Of a DNA stretch of 64,000 bases, positions 1 to 11,093 are shown in pieces. Source of the DNA: Talpa occidentalis (lineage: Eukaryota; Chordata; Mammalia; Eulipotyphla; Talpidae); contig NW_023605083.1 of NCBI RefSeq assembly GCF_014898055.3, positions 63,032,228 through 63,096,227 of the forward strand. The letters run 5' to 3'. Position numbers and translations under genes: made by a program. Below the pieces are notes generated by a model that was given only the letters and a program-made list of their open reading frames with translations, was not told the DNA's origin and did not search any database. Numbering within the stretch: position 1 is the first letter of the stretch; the number at the start of each line of letters is the position of its first letter.

Positions 1-844
1 GACTCTTTAAAATCTTCTGAGTATTCTGATTTTATGACTTTGTTTATATTGTTCCAGTGGCCCTAGAATGACCTTCCCTTCCATTTCTACAGTTCCAAAT
101 TCAACCCATTTTTCAAGGTTCCATCTTAAATGCCACCTCCTTTTCTCTTATATCCTGTTTTTAGTTTTTGATCTATACTCTCTAGCTCATTATTCTTCTC
201 TAGCGATCCTCTGACCTGTTTGTTTTCATGCTCTAATTTTTTGTTCAAACATTTGAATCGCCAAGCACGGAGCACTAAAAGGAACATGTGGAACTTGTAA
301 TCACAATCAAAACCTTAAGAAGGAGGATCAGGAAGCATAATTGTGTTCTTTACACGGGTAAAATTTTGCCTGCCTTTCAAAATCATAATTGAGCTGGAAA
401 TCGAGACACATATGAGCAGAGAAGCAAATATGGCTTCCCAGAAGGAGCTCTTCCCTGAACTTAATCATTGTGTCACTTTCTTAGCTCAGTCAACTCATCT
501 AGCAAAATATCTGCTCCATAAGTAGGTCAGATGACAGTTGGCAGCCAGCTACTAACTCTTCAGGTGAGACCTAGCTCTCTGTGAAGATAGCAACTCCTGG
601 CAAATGTGAACTTTCCTCTGGAAAGTACCATTGCTTATCCACCCAATGCAATGTGGTTACTCATCATAGCAAGACCCCATGTCTAGTAGTTTGCGAAAGA
701 TGGCAGCGTCTTGGGTTTCCTATACTTTGGAAGTTAGATGCAGAGTACCTACTAGTTACTGTTCTGTAAAGACCTTTCTTAGGGCCCATATTCTTTCCAG
801 CAGCATTCTGAATGGTTTCCCACACATCCACATGAGAAGTGAAG
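1..844. repeat. Left copy of an 844-bp duplicated segment
   Basis: Bases 1-844 match 25544-26387 base for base at a constant offset of 25543, with no indels and two substitutions (C268 versus T25811, G708 versus A26251). The match starts at the window edge, so it may extend to the left. The copy at 25544 ends exactly at an N gap, whereas this one continues into unique sequence. The level of difference is typical of two haplotypes. About 60-180 looks like an L2-type relic. I see no gene in the segment. Confidence 0.95.
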
Positions 845-2822
845 TCCTTGTTCTTGCCCTGTGGATCCTCCTCTATGAACTGCAACTATATGATGTATGC
901 AAACCTAACTGAGTCTCAAGACGAACACATGAAGGAATAACCGGCCATTAAACATCCCCAACATCTGGGCAGGGGGCCAACGTGTTCACATACTGTCTCT
1001 TCTTAACCTTTCCACTGGCCCAGTAAGGTACAGTAGTGATGGCCAGCTGTATTTCAGTGAAAAGATTGAGGTTCAAGAGCTAGTGCCTCAAATCACGCAG
1101 GTAGATGGCGTCCCAGGCAGACAGATAGTGGATTCTATACCATAGATTGTGTGATCACAGTGGACCAACACGTCCCCCATCTTGTTGCCTGTGTTAGGAT
1201 GTGGAAGTTGTCAGGCTGGACTCCAGTAACTGGATCACACTTTGGGACCCTCTTTGATTCTTGGCTGACATCAGTACAATGCCTGCGTCCTTCAAAAGAT
1301 GATTTAGAGCCTGAGTGAAGAGCTATGGTGTTCATTAAGCCGTTAACAACAATCTTTCCAGTTACTCAGTGTCTCATGTATAGAAAATACACGTGTGCTC
1401 TGCAGCTAAATGTCAGTTAAACAAGGGAGAACAGCGGCTCAGAGCTGGTTAAGTTGGGGTCCGTGACACAGCAATGCTGGGACTAGAACTATCTTCCTAC
1501 TCTCTAGAGGGCCTGTGACTACGAGTAGTGACAGTCACAAGGATAAAAGCCAGATGCTGTAGGCCAGCAGATTGATCCATGGAAGAGCTTGTACAGGTGG
1601 TATCAGTGTCTCCTCTACCTCCTGGCCTTGGAATGGGAATAACAATTCTAACGCATCAGGATGGAGGTAGAGATGAAATACAGATAACTCTGCCCCTGGT
1701 CCAGCATGTCCGAGATAACTGAATTAACATGGCTGAAATATTACCTGACTATTCCTACCTCTATTCCATTTCTAGAAGGTTGGATGGAGACTGCTTTAGT
1801 CTATCCTTATTGGAGCTTAACTCATCATCCTATGAGTCTCACAGTAGAGGTACAGTAGGGAAAATAAGTCACTTAGGGGTACCCTGGCTTCTCATTTACT
1901 CTTTCTGGGTACTGGTTTGCAGGGCAGCCTGGGAAGGAGAACAGAATTTAACCCTGACCTTCTGGACTTTTCTCCTGGTCCTGAGGGGTGGGCACTTGGA
2001 AGTCCAACTGTTGGGCACTCTGGGTTATGGCTGTATTTAAATGCTATCTGGCTTTTCACAGCCAGCTGACTGATAAAAGGGATCTTGACAGGAACCCACC
2101 CCAGCAGCGGGTAGTTAATGGCACTTTCGGCTGAGCTCATTTCTGGCACGAGAAGCAGAGGATCATAAACCAGAACTCTAACCTCAAGATGGATTCGATT
2201 TTCCAGATAGGGATGGTGGTTTCTAAGCCTTGAGCAATGTTGAGGCGTCCTGTTTCTAGAAGAAGTTGTTTTCTGTGGTGCTTCCCTGTTTGCAGAGCAG
2301 GCTTTTCACATAAAACACTTGATCCTCCTGACAGCTCTGCAAGGTAGATAAGCTCTTCAGAGATTATCACTCTCTTTCCATCAGGAGGAAATGTGGGCTC
2401 AGCAAGGGTATGCATCCCCAGACTGCACAGCAGCTGACCCTTCATGGTGAGTTCCCTCAGCTAGAATTCCTTTTCCTTTAGATTTTGTTTATAGAGGGGA
2501 ATTCAAGGAGATCTGCTCACCTTTAATCAGCACTTTGAAGATCGGTAATCAAAAAATGAGAAATTGAGGCTTCAGAGAGATTACTTCCCTACACCAAATC
2601 ACACAGCTCACAGGTGGCAAAGGCAAGATTAAAATCCTTATTTCTGTGTCTGACTTCTTCATTGCCCTGCTGGTGTTTCTCAAACAAGAACTAATTTATG
2701 AGTTAGTCTCAGGGAGTTCAGGGCTACACAGTTAAAATTCCCCCTTTTTGTTTTGATGATCTTTAAAATATCTCGTTTTACCTGTTTTTTCATTAAAAAC
2801 CAAACATATGTTAGCTATCATT
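845..2822. other. Contig A remainder, non-coding, with MIR-like relics
   Basis: No exon-like open frame with splice sites was found here. Stretches near 1395-1520, 2300-2430 and 2520-2660 resemble the minus strand of MIR elements (a diverged 'gaggaaactgagg...cacacagct...' pattern). The sequence ends at the first scaffold gap. Confidence 0.5.
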
Positions 2823-2922
2823 NNNNNNNNNNNNNNNNNNNNNNNNNNNNNNNNNNNNNNNNNNNNNNNNNNNNNNNNNNNNNNNNNNNNNNNNNNNNNN
2901 NNNNNNNNNNNNNNNNNNNNNN
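2823..2922. other. 100-N scaffold gap
   Basis: Exactly 100 N. A round number like this is normally a placeholder for unknown distance between contigs, so order, orientation and spacing across it are not proven. Confidence 0.98.
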
Positions 2923-3329
2923 TGCTACATGTACATGAGGGACCCTCTGTTTAAGCACCTCTTGGGGGTCTCCCTAGTAAAGTCCCAAAGGGGAGTCATG
3001 CCTTTGAGACTGGAGTCTAACTGATATTACAGTGTCTCCAATTATAAGATTCTGTCATGATTCAGAGGAAGGAAAGGGAACTTGTCAAATCACTTCTTCC
3101 ACAAATATTTCAACCCCAATTAGTCATTCTCCCTTAAATATTATGGAAAATATAGTATTCTTTTCTCTTGATGACAGAACATGTCTCTTGATGACAGAAT
3201 TCTCATTTTCCTAGTGGGACTGTGAGAATAACAGCTGTATGTGTCCTTCAGGGATTGCATGCTCGGGTGTTGGCCTGGCACTCCGCGGAGTCAGCTCAGG
3301 GTTTCCTACCTTGGTGCCATCGACACTGC

Positions 3330-3546
3330 GGCAGATCAACACTGGTGGTGGCTGCTGTTCTGGGCCTCTGCTCATTAGATGCCAGTAGCGCCCCCCTGGT
3401 TGTGACAAACAAACCAGAGGGAAGAAATCAAATACTGTACAAAAATGAACAAAAATACAATAAATTCAATACAATTAAAAAAAAAAATTCAAGTTTCAGA
3501 TAAAAAAATGTCTCCAGACAAGGCCAAATGTGCCCTGAGGAGGAAA

Positions 3547-3550
<4 letters not shown>
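3330..3550 (-). mobile_element. MER5-like hAT DNA transposon relic, interrupted
   Basis: The segment 'gatgccagtagcgccccc', the following 'ggttgtgacaa' and, after about 100 bp of A-rich intervening sequence, 'aatgtctccagacaaggcc' match the arrangement I remember for the reverse strand of MER5A-type non-autonomous hAT elements. The A-rich stretch (about 3420-3505) looks like a later insertion. The family name is from memory. Confidence 0.5.

Positions 3551-3556
<6 letters not shown>

Positions 3557-3611
<55 letters not shown>
3557..3611. repeat. (AC)n microsatellite
   Basis: About 27 uninterrupted AC units directly after the MER5-like relic. Open frames reading Cys-Val or Thr-His repeats here are artefacts of the dinucleotide. 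Confidence 0.98.
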
Positions 3612-3614
<3 letters not shown>

Positions 3615-3734
3615 CTTCTATGTCTGCTGGATGAATCTAAGCATCAAAACGTCTGACATATGAATGATGACAAACTTAGATGCAAGTTTTTGCTTCCTTC
3701 TGGAAGCCTGTGTGGTCTTCCTTTGAAAGACAAT

Positions 3735-3850
3735 CCACACGGGCCTCAGTTTCCTCACTTATACAGTGGGGTCAAGGAGAACCCTGTACCGGGGATGTGG
3801 GAAATCACCTAGATCTTTTATGTGTAAATCCATGATGTCAAATTCATGGC
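3735..3850 (+). mobile_element. MIR-like SINE relic
   Basis: Contains 'cctcagtttcctcacttat' followed by 'acagtgggg', the characteristic MIR core region. Both ends are diverged. Confidence 0.6.
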
Positions 3851-4932
3851 GACTCTGATTCTCCCTTAATTCCTAACTCAAGTGCCTCCTCCCTGATGGA
3901 GCCCGTGGAGGCCCAGAGCATGGAGGGGGTGTTCTCATTTCCCCAGAGTCTGGAAAGATGGAGGGTCAAAATTCCAGTCTAGCTAAACATCATATTATTA
4001 ACGCCGGGCAACTCTTTCCTAATAAAACCCCAAACCATGTAAACACTAGTATAGTTTTCAATTTGTACTCAGATTAAATGCCAGGAGTGTTTTATTTTAT
4101 TTTATTTTTTGACTGAAATCTTTACAGTGGATTTGAAAGCAAGCTATTTTCTGCCTCTCTGGAGAAGTGTAAGTTTTGGAAAGCAAATTTCCCTGGAATG
4201 TTTCAGCTTCAATCAGCGTGGATGGAAAAAAAAAAAAAAAGCTGGTTCAGTCACATGATAGAATTTCTGGACCCAGATTCATCAACTCATTTAGGAAGTG
4301 CCTTATGGAATGAAATATGGAGAAAAAGGAGGCTTTGTGTTATTCTAAAAGTTATTTTATGTCCTTGGAAAAGCAGGTGGTCTTTATATTCATACTCTCT
4401 CATGTGTTCTGTTTTAAGCATCACACACAGCAATTTTATCTCCAAAGGAAGCCCAGGGGAAAAAATCCAATAGGAGGGTGTAATTCTCATCTCCCTGCAT
4501 TCTTGTGTCCCTGAATTCACATCACTGTTGGTATTCTTGGTGCCAGCAGCAAAGTGCTCCTACCCCACCTCCATGGGGTATTTCCATGGGGCCCCCAGAG
4601 ATGACTGGTCATGTTTTACACACTTCATGGGCCCACAGTTTGGCAGGCTCAGTGACAGAACAGACCCCAAGGGAGCACAGACCCCAAGGAACCCCAGTCC
4701 GGTCTTCCTCTTTCCTATGACGAGGCCTTAGGTCATCCACAGCTTGTGCTCTGGCCTGTGTGCATTTGTCTCCATGTGGCTTTGAGCAACTCGGAGGTGT
4801 GTCCTGTGTGATCTGTTTCTGCTTCTTGGAGGTAGGGCTGAGTAGATGCCCTGTGAATTCTCCTGAGGTGAAGTATCTTCACAGGGTAGGCCTCTGAGAA
4901 ACGACTGTGCCACAGGAAGGGATCTTAGAGTT
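3851..4932. other. Non-coding stretch upstream of the full-length LINE-1
   Basis: Contains short T-rich and A-rich tracts (near 4090 and 4226) and no exon or recognisable repeat boundary. The last bases form the left flank of the L1 insertion. Confidence 0.5.
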
Positions 4933-4948
4933 GAAAATGAGTGCACTC
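4933..4948 (+). repeat. L1-1 target-site duplication, left copy
   Basis: The 16-bp sequence GAAAATGAGTGCACTC recurs without change at 11292-11307, immediately after the A-tail of the element. This fixes both element ends and shows insertion by target-primed reverse transcription. Confidence 0.95.
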
Positions 4949-6173
4949 GAGGAGGGCGGAGCAAAGCAACATGGCGGCGAGGAGACGCTGCGAGTAAGAT
5001 CTCCCATTAAAAAAAGTGAATAGGGAGGAAAAGCGGCAGGTCCCAGTGAGAACTGGGCCACGGAAGATAAACGGGTGACGCCAGCGAACTGCCCGAAGAA
5101 GAAACTGGCCATAAAAGAGGACTAGAAGGGAGGGAAGCGCAGAACCCTGCTCCCCTCCCCCGCCCACAGAGGCGGCACTCTCCGACCGGCAGAGAGGAGG
5201 AAACAACAAACCAAAATGGCCCACAAGAACAAACGAGGCAGCAAGCGGGACTGGGAGCGGAAAGGAACTATTGCAGCCACCACACCCCGTGAACGGGAGC
5301 TGAGGCGAACCCTGCAGGATCCGCCGCGGCGGTGAGCGAACGGCTCCGGGCGCCATTAGAGAAGAACAAAGACCCCGGGAGACGCACACACAGCCCGGGC
5401 TGCCGGTAAGCTGGCGCGGAAACGCGGAGTGCTCGGCGCGCTTGAAAAGCAAGTGCAGACCTGGATCGCAGCTGCCCAGGTCCCCGCGCCTGCGACCTAG
5501 GCTTGCGGGGAGACTACCTAGGCTTGCGGGGAGACGTGCGGAGGTCCTCACTGAGGTGACGGTCCCTCCCTGAGTAAGCAGGATCCAGGCGCCCAGGCAC
5601 GGGAGCGGTGCAAAAGGCGCCATTCCCGCGCCACTGAACTGGGCTACAGCCCGCGTCCTGGAACTGAGGGCTTTGAACTGAGACCCGGGGCACGAAAATT
5701 CGGGGCGTGGTTTCTCCACGACGGTGGGCACAAGGCAGACACAGCACCCCAAAGCTGTTGAGGTGTACCCTACCATTCCCGCTCTGTTCGCTGTCCCACG
5801 GTGTGGGGGGAGGCGAAAAACAGCCCCCCAAGGACAATAGGAGAGATCTCTGGCGCCACCTAGCGACCAGGAAAAAAAAAAGTCACTAACACCCTATAAA
5901 ACAGGACATTTCTTAAGACTGCTTGAAAAGGGCAGAAGGTTTCTGGAGGACCCAGTGGCCAGCCGGGAAGTTATTCCACGCCAGGCCCCTTCCGACCAGC
6001 AGTCTGAGCCCACAGAGGGAGCAGGCACCCACGTCCGGGGCAGACCGGGTGCGCAGAAGAGTGTGCCTGAAACCGGAGGCGCAGGGACTGCATCCCGCTT
6101 CGCCATTTGAGAACAGGGACATTTCTTCAGTAAAAACTGCCTAAAACCAGCAGAAAGCCCCCAGAAGACAGAG
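4949..6173 (+). promoter_or_regulatory. L1-1 5'UTR / internal promoter with YY1-like site
   Basis: A GC- and CpG-rich leader of about 1.2 kb. Within the first 30 bases it has AACATGGCGGCG, matching the YY1 core (AANATGGCGGC) that positions transcription start at the 5' end of many mammalian L1 promoters. A 21-bp unit is tandemly repeated at 5495-5515 and 5516-5536 (acctaggcttgcggggagac). A larger, diverged tandem module begins at 5899 and again at 6112, and its second copy runs into the ORF1 start. Promoter activity is inferred from position. Confidence 0.8.
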
Positions 6174-7202
6174 ATGGCTCCTGGAAGAGCCAGAGGGGAG
6201 CGGAGAAGTTCACCCAAGATGTCAGTCAGTCCGAGCAACACAGTGTCCCAACGCATACGACAAATTAGAAAACAGACAGTAGGGAGTAGAAGAACCACAC
6301 GCAACCTAAAAACTCCTCAGGAAAGAAGCACACCACAAAAAGAAAACCACTCCCCAGATTGCAACGACAGCAACTTGGAAGAACTTCTGAGCCTTCTAGA
6401 AAGAGAATTTAAAATTGCCATGATTAAAAAAGTGATAGATCAGAAGAAGGAAATTGAGTCCCTAAAGAGGGAAGTAAGAGAAATGCAGGAGATCAAAGAA
6501 TTAATGGAGGAACTAAAGAACTCTGGGAAAAGCAATGAAAGCAGAATAGATGAAATGGAAGAACGAATAAGTAATCTTGAAGACACAGAAATAAAAAGAA
6601 CCAAAACAGAAAAGGAAAGAGAAGTACGAAGGAAAAAGAATGAAGAAAGACTTCGGGAACTATCTGACTCCATGAGGAAAGGAAATATAAGAGTTATAGG
6701 AATTCCAGAAGGAGAGGAGAGAGATGTAGGAACAGAGAAAATATTCATGGATATAATTGAAGAGAACTTCCCAAATGAGAAGAAGGAGCTGAAAATTGAT
6801 ATACAAGAAGCAAGAAGAACACCAAACTTCCACGACGAAAGGAAAAACACAGCAAGACACATAATAGTAAAGCTCCCAAGAATCCAGGACAAGGAAAAAA
6901 TAATGAAGCTGACAAGAGGGAAGAAACAGATAACATTCAAAGGAAAACCAATCAGGCTGACATCAGACTTCTCTGAAGAAACACTACGGGCAAGGAGAGA
7001 GTGGAGGGACATAGTCAACAGACTCCAAGAAAACAGATGCCAACCAAGAATACTCTATCCCGCAAAGCTCTCTTTCCTCCATGAAGAAAGAATATGGACC
7101 TTCCCAGACAAAGAGAAACTCCGGAATTTCATTGCGACTAAACCCCCACTCCAAAAAATACTACAAGGAATCCTAAAGCCAGAACCTCAGAGGGACGAAT
7201 AA
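6174..7202 (+). CDS. LINE-1 ORF1p, intact RNA-binding chaperone
   Basis: A 342-residue open frame, close to the 338 residues of human ORF1p. ORF1p is a trimeric cytoplasmic RNA-binding protein that coats L1 RNA. The order is a basic N-terminus, a predicted coiled coil (about 68-168, rich in E, K, L and I), an RRM-like domain from about 171 (IRVIGIPEGEE, later ARHIIVKLPR) and a C-terminal domain from about 266 with YPAKLSFLHEERIW and the closing TKPPLQKIL. Met16 (MSVSPSNT) is an alternative start. The sequence encoding residues 1-15 matches the upstream tandem 5'UTR module, so those residues may be a lineage-specific extension. Compared with the second L1 in this window, 14 residues (two heptads) are missing after Lys86. 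Confidence 0.9.
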   Translation: MAPGRARGERRSSPKMSVSPSNTVSQRIRQIRKQTVGSRRTTRNLKTPQERSTPQKENHSPDCNDSNLEELLSLLEREFKIAMIKKVIDQKKEIESLKREVREMQEIKELMEELKNSGKSNESRIDEMEERISNLEDTEIKRTKTEKEREVRRKKNEERLRELSDSMRKGNIRVIGIPEGEERDVGTEKIFMDIIEENFPNEKKELKIDIQEARRTPNFHDERKNTARHIIVKLPRIQDKEKIMKLTRGKKQITFKGKPIRLTSDFSEETLRARREWRDIVNRLQENRCQPRILYPAKLSFLHEERIWTFPDKEKLRNFIATKPPLQKILQGILKPEPQRDE

Positions 7203-7277
7203 CAACGAAAGAAGACCAAAAAAAAAAAAAAGTTATTAAAAGAATAAATAAATAAAATCAAAGGAAAGACAAACATA
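7203..7277 (+). other. L1-1 inter-ORF spacer
   Basis: An A-rich 75-bp spacer with a stop-rich, A-rich sequence before the ORF2 start ATGGCAAATACAGATGC. The second L1 has the same spacer apart from a shorter A-run. Confidence 0.8.
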
Positions 7278-10200
7278 ATGGCAAATACAGATGCTAACAT
7301 ATCAATATTAACTCTAAATGTAAATGGACTAAACTCTTCAATAAAAAGACACAGAGTTGCAGCCTGGATTAAGAAACAAAACCCAACCTTTTGCTGTCTC
7401 CAGGAAACACATTTAGCTACAAAAGATAAAAATAGGCTCAAAGTCAAAGGATGGAAAACAATCCTACAAGCAAATGGGCCAAAAAAGAAAGCAGGAACAG
7501 CTATACTTATATCAGATAAAACAGACTTCAAACTCAAAAAAATAAAAAGAGACCCCAATGGTCACTACATTATGATTAAGGGGACAATACTTCAAGAAGA
7601 AATAACACTCATTAACATATACTCACCAAACGAAAGAGCACCAAAATATATCAGACAGCTGTTGTCCTCTCTGAAAACAGACATCAGAGAAAACACATAT
7701 GTAGTGGGAGACTTCAACACACCACTATCAACAATGGATAGATCAACAAGACAAAAAATAAGTAAAGAAACTAAAGCTCTAAATAAGGACCTAGAGCATT
7801 TGGGCTTAACAGACATCTATAGAACACTAAACCCAAAAAAAACGGAGTACACATTTTTCTCAAGCGCACACGGATCATTCTCCAGGATCGATCACATACT
7901 GGGGCACAAGACAAACATCAACAGATACACCAAGATTGAAATCATACCAACCATCTTTTCTGACCACGAAGGCATCAAACTAGAAATAAATCATAAAAAG
8001 AAGGCAAGGAACTATCCTACCTCATGGAGATTAAAAGCCACACTACTGGAAGACCACTGGACTAACGAGGAGATCAAAGAAGAAATTAAAAAATTCTTTG
8101 AATTGAATGACAAGGAGGACACCAATATCCTAAATGTATGGGATGCAGCAAAAGCAGTAATAAGAGGAAAATATATAGCAATAGAAGCTCACATCAAAAA
8201 ACAAGAAAGAACTCAAAGAAACAACCTAATCTCGAAGCTCAAAGATCTAGAAAAGAACAACAAAAAAACCCCAGAACCAGTAGAAGAAAAGAAATACTAA
8301 AAACCAAAGCAGAAATAAATGAAATTGAAACTAAAAAAACAATCCAAAAGATCAATGAAACCAAGAGCTGGTTCTTTGAAAAATAAATAAAATAGACAAA
8401 CCCCTAGCCAGGCTCACAAAAAGGGAGAAAGCACAAATACACAGAATCATAAATGAAAGAGGAGAAATCACAACGGACACAGCAGAAATCAAAAGAATAA
8501 TCAGTAACTACTATGAACAGTTATATGGAAACAAGTTCAACAATCTAGAGGAGATGGACAAATTCCTACAACTCTACAATCACCCAAAGCTAGATAAAGA
8601 AGAAATAGAACACCAAACAGACCAATTACAAGCAGCGAAATTGAAATGGTAATTAAAAACCTCCCCAAAACAAAAGCCCAGGACCTGATGGATTTACAAA
8701 TGAATTCTACCAAACATTCAGAGACGAATTAGTGCCTATCCTTCACAAACTCTTCCAAAAAATTGAGAAGGAAGGGACAATACCAAACACGTTCTATGAA
8801 GCCAATATTACACTAATACCAAAACCGAATAAGGACAACACAAAAAAGGAAAACTATAGGCCAATCTCCCTAATGAACACTGATGCAAAAATCCTCAATA
8901 AAATTTTAGCTATCAGAATCCAACAATGTATCCATAAGATAATTCACCACGACCAAGTTGGATTCATTCCAGGGGCACAAGGATGGTTTAACATCCGAAA
9001 ATCAATCAACGTTATCCAACACATCAACAAAAAGAAATATAAAAAACCATATGATAATATCAATAGATGCTGAGAAAGCTTTCGACAAAGTGCAACACCC
9101 ATTCATGATAAAAGCCCTTGAAATTCTTGGGATACAAGGAACATACCTCAACATCATAAAGGCCATCTATGACAAGCCAACAGCCAGTATCATTCTCAAT
9201 GGTGAAAAGCTGAAAGCAATTCCATTAAGATCTGGAACAAGACAAGGATGTCCACTCTCACCACTGCTTTTCAATATAATACTGGAAGTCCTAGCCAGAG
9301 CAATAAGAAAAGAGAAAGACATCCAAGGAATCCAAATAGGAAAAGAAGAAGTCAAACTATCACTATTTGCAGATGATATGATAATATACATAGAGAACCC
9401 CAAAATCTCCACAGAAAAACTAATTCAACTCATCAATCCATTCAGTAAAGTGGCAGGATACAAAATCAACACGCAAAAGTCAGTGGCCTCCTATACACAA
9501 ACAATAAATCTGAAGAAGAAATCAAAAAAACCACCCCTTTTATTATCGAAACAAAAAAAAATCAAATATTTGGGAATAAATCTAACAAAAGAGGTAAAGG
9601 ACCTATACAAAGAAAACTATAAAACACTGTTAAAAGAAATAGAAGAAGACACAAAGAAATGGAAAGACATCCCCTGCTCATGGATTGGAAGAATAAACAT
9701 TATTAAAATGGCCATGCTACCAAAAGCAATATACAGATTCAATGCTATTCCAATCAAAATCTCAATGGCATTCTTCAAAGAAATAGAACAATTATTGATG
9801 AAATTCATATGGAATCACCAAAAACCCCGAATAGCCAAAGCTCTACTGAAAAAAAAAAGAAGAAATGGAGGCATCACACTCCCAGACTTCAAACTATACT
9901 ACAAAGCCATAATCATCAAAACTGCATGGTATTGGAACAAGAACAGACATACAGACCAATGGAATCGAATAGAAAATCCAGAAATAAACCCACAGATTTA
10001 TGGTCAACTAATCTTTGACAAAGGAGCAAAGACTATGCATTGGAGCAAAGAAAGTTTGTTCAATAAATGGTGCTGGGAAAACTGGGTCGCTACATGCAAA
10101 AGAATGAAGCTTGACCACTACCTCACACCATACACAAAAATCAACTCAAAATGGATTAAAGAACTAGACATAAGACCTGAAACCATAAAATACATAGAAG

Positions 10201-11093
10201 GAAATATAGGCGAAACACTACGGGATTTGCACATCAAAGACATCTTTACAGACACATCACCCAAAGCAGTGATAGTGAAGAGAAAGATAAACAGCTGGGA
10301 CTACATCAAATTAAAGAGCTTCTGCACAGCAAAAGAGACAATAACAAAAACAAAGAGAAACCCCACCAACTGGGAGAACATTTTTGCACCCAACACTAAT
10401 GATAAAGGACTGATCACAAAAATCTGCAAAGAGCTGATGAGACTCAGCAACAACAAAGAAAATAATCCAGTCAAAAAATGGGCAGAAGAGCTAAAAAGAA
10501 ACTTCTCTGAAGAGGAAATGCAAATGGCCAACAGACATATGAAAAAATGTTCAACATCACTTGTAATCAGGGAAATGCAAATCAAAACTACCATGAGATA
10601 CCATCTCACACCAGTGAGAATGGCACATATTAAAAAAACTAGCAACAACAAATGTTGGCGAGGATGTGGAGAAAAAGGAACTCTTGTGCACTGTTGGTGG
10701 GAGTGCAAACTGGTCCAACCACTATGGAGAGCTGTGTGGAGATTTCTGGACCTACTAAACATAGAGCTTCCATATGATCCAGCAATTCCACTCCTAGGTA
10801 TTTACCCAAAGGACACAGAAACATCAATTCCAAAGAGCACCTGCACTCCTATGTTTATAGCAGCACTGTTTACAATAGCTAAGCTTTGGAAACAACCCAA
10901 ATGCCCAAAAATAGATGACTGGATCAAGAAGATGTGGTACATATATACCATGGAATATTACTCAGCATTCAAAAAAGATAAACACATGCAATTTGCAGCA
11001 ACATGGATGGCACTGGAAGGGATCATGCTCAGCGAAATAAGCCAAAAAGAAAAAGAAAAATACCGGATGGTCTCACTCATAGCAGGAATCTAG
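7278..11093 (+). pseudogene. LINE-1 ORF2 (endonuclease-reverse transcriptase), frameshifted
   Basis: ORF2p normally nicks target DNA and reverse-transcribes L1 RNA. The first 340 codons are open and hold a complete APE-type endonuclease: N14, E43, Y115, D145, N147, D205 and S228-D229-H230 are all present at the human L1 positions. A one-base loss near 8255 (one A fewer than the second L1) breaks the frame. Further shifts lie near 8380, 8605, 8665 and 9043. From about 9045 to the stop at 11093 the frame is open again: reverse transcriptase with FADD (near 9370), and the cysteine-rich C-terminal motif [18 protein letters not shown] (near 10650-10710). A compensated shift garbles about 24 residues near 9487-9558. 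As assembled it encodes an endonuclease and a separated RT. Confidence 0.93.

Noticed and set aside
3428..3663. Open frames with Cys-Val or Thr-His runs
   Set aside because: Translation of the (AC)n microsatellite.
4949..6173. GC-rich, CpG-rich block as a host gene promoter or first exon
   Set aside because: It is the 5'UTR of a full-length L1 bounded by the target-site duplication.
6440..7018. Long minus-strand frames opposite L1 ORF1 and ORF2 (also 9288-9412, 10301-10762, 49288-49755, 50652-51065)
   Set aside because: Shadows of the A-rich L1 coding strand, recurring in both L1 copies and decaying with them.
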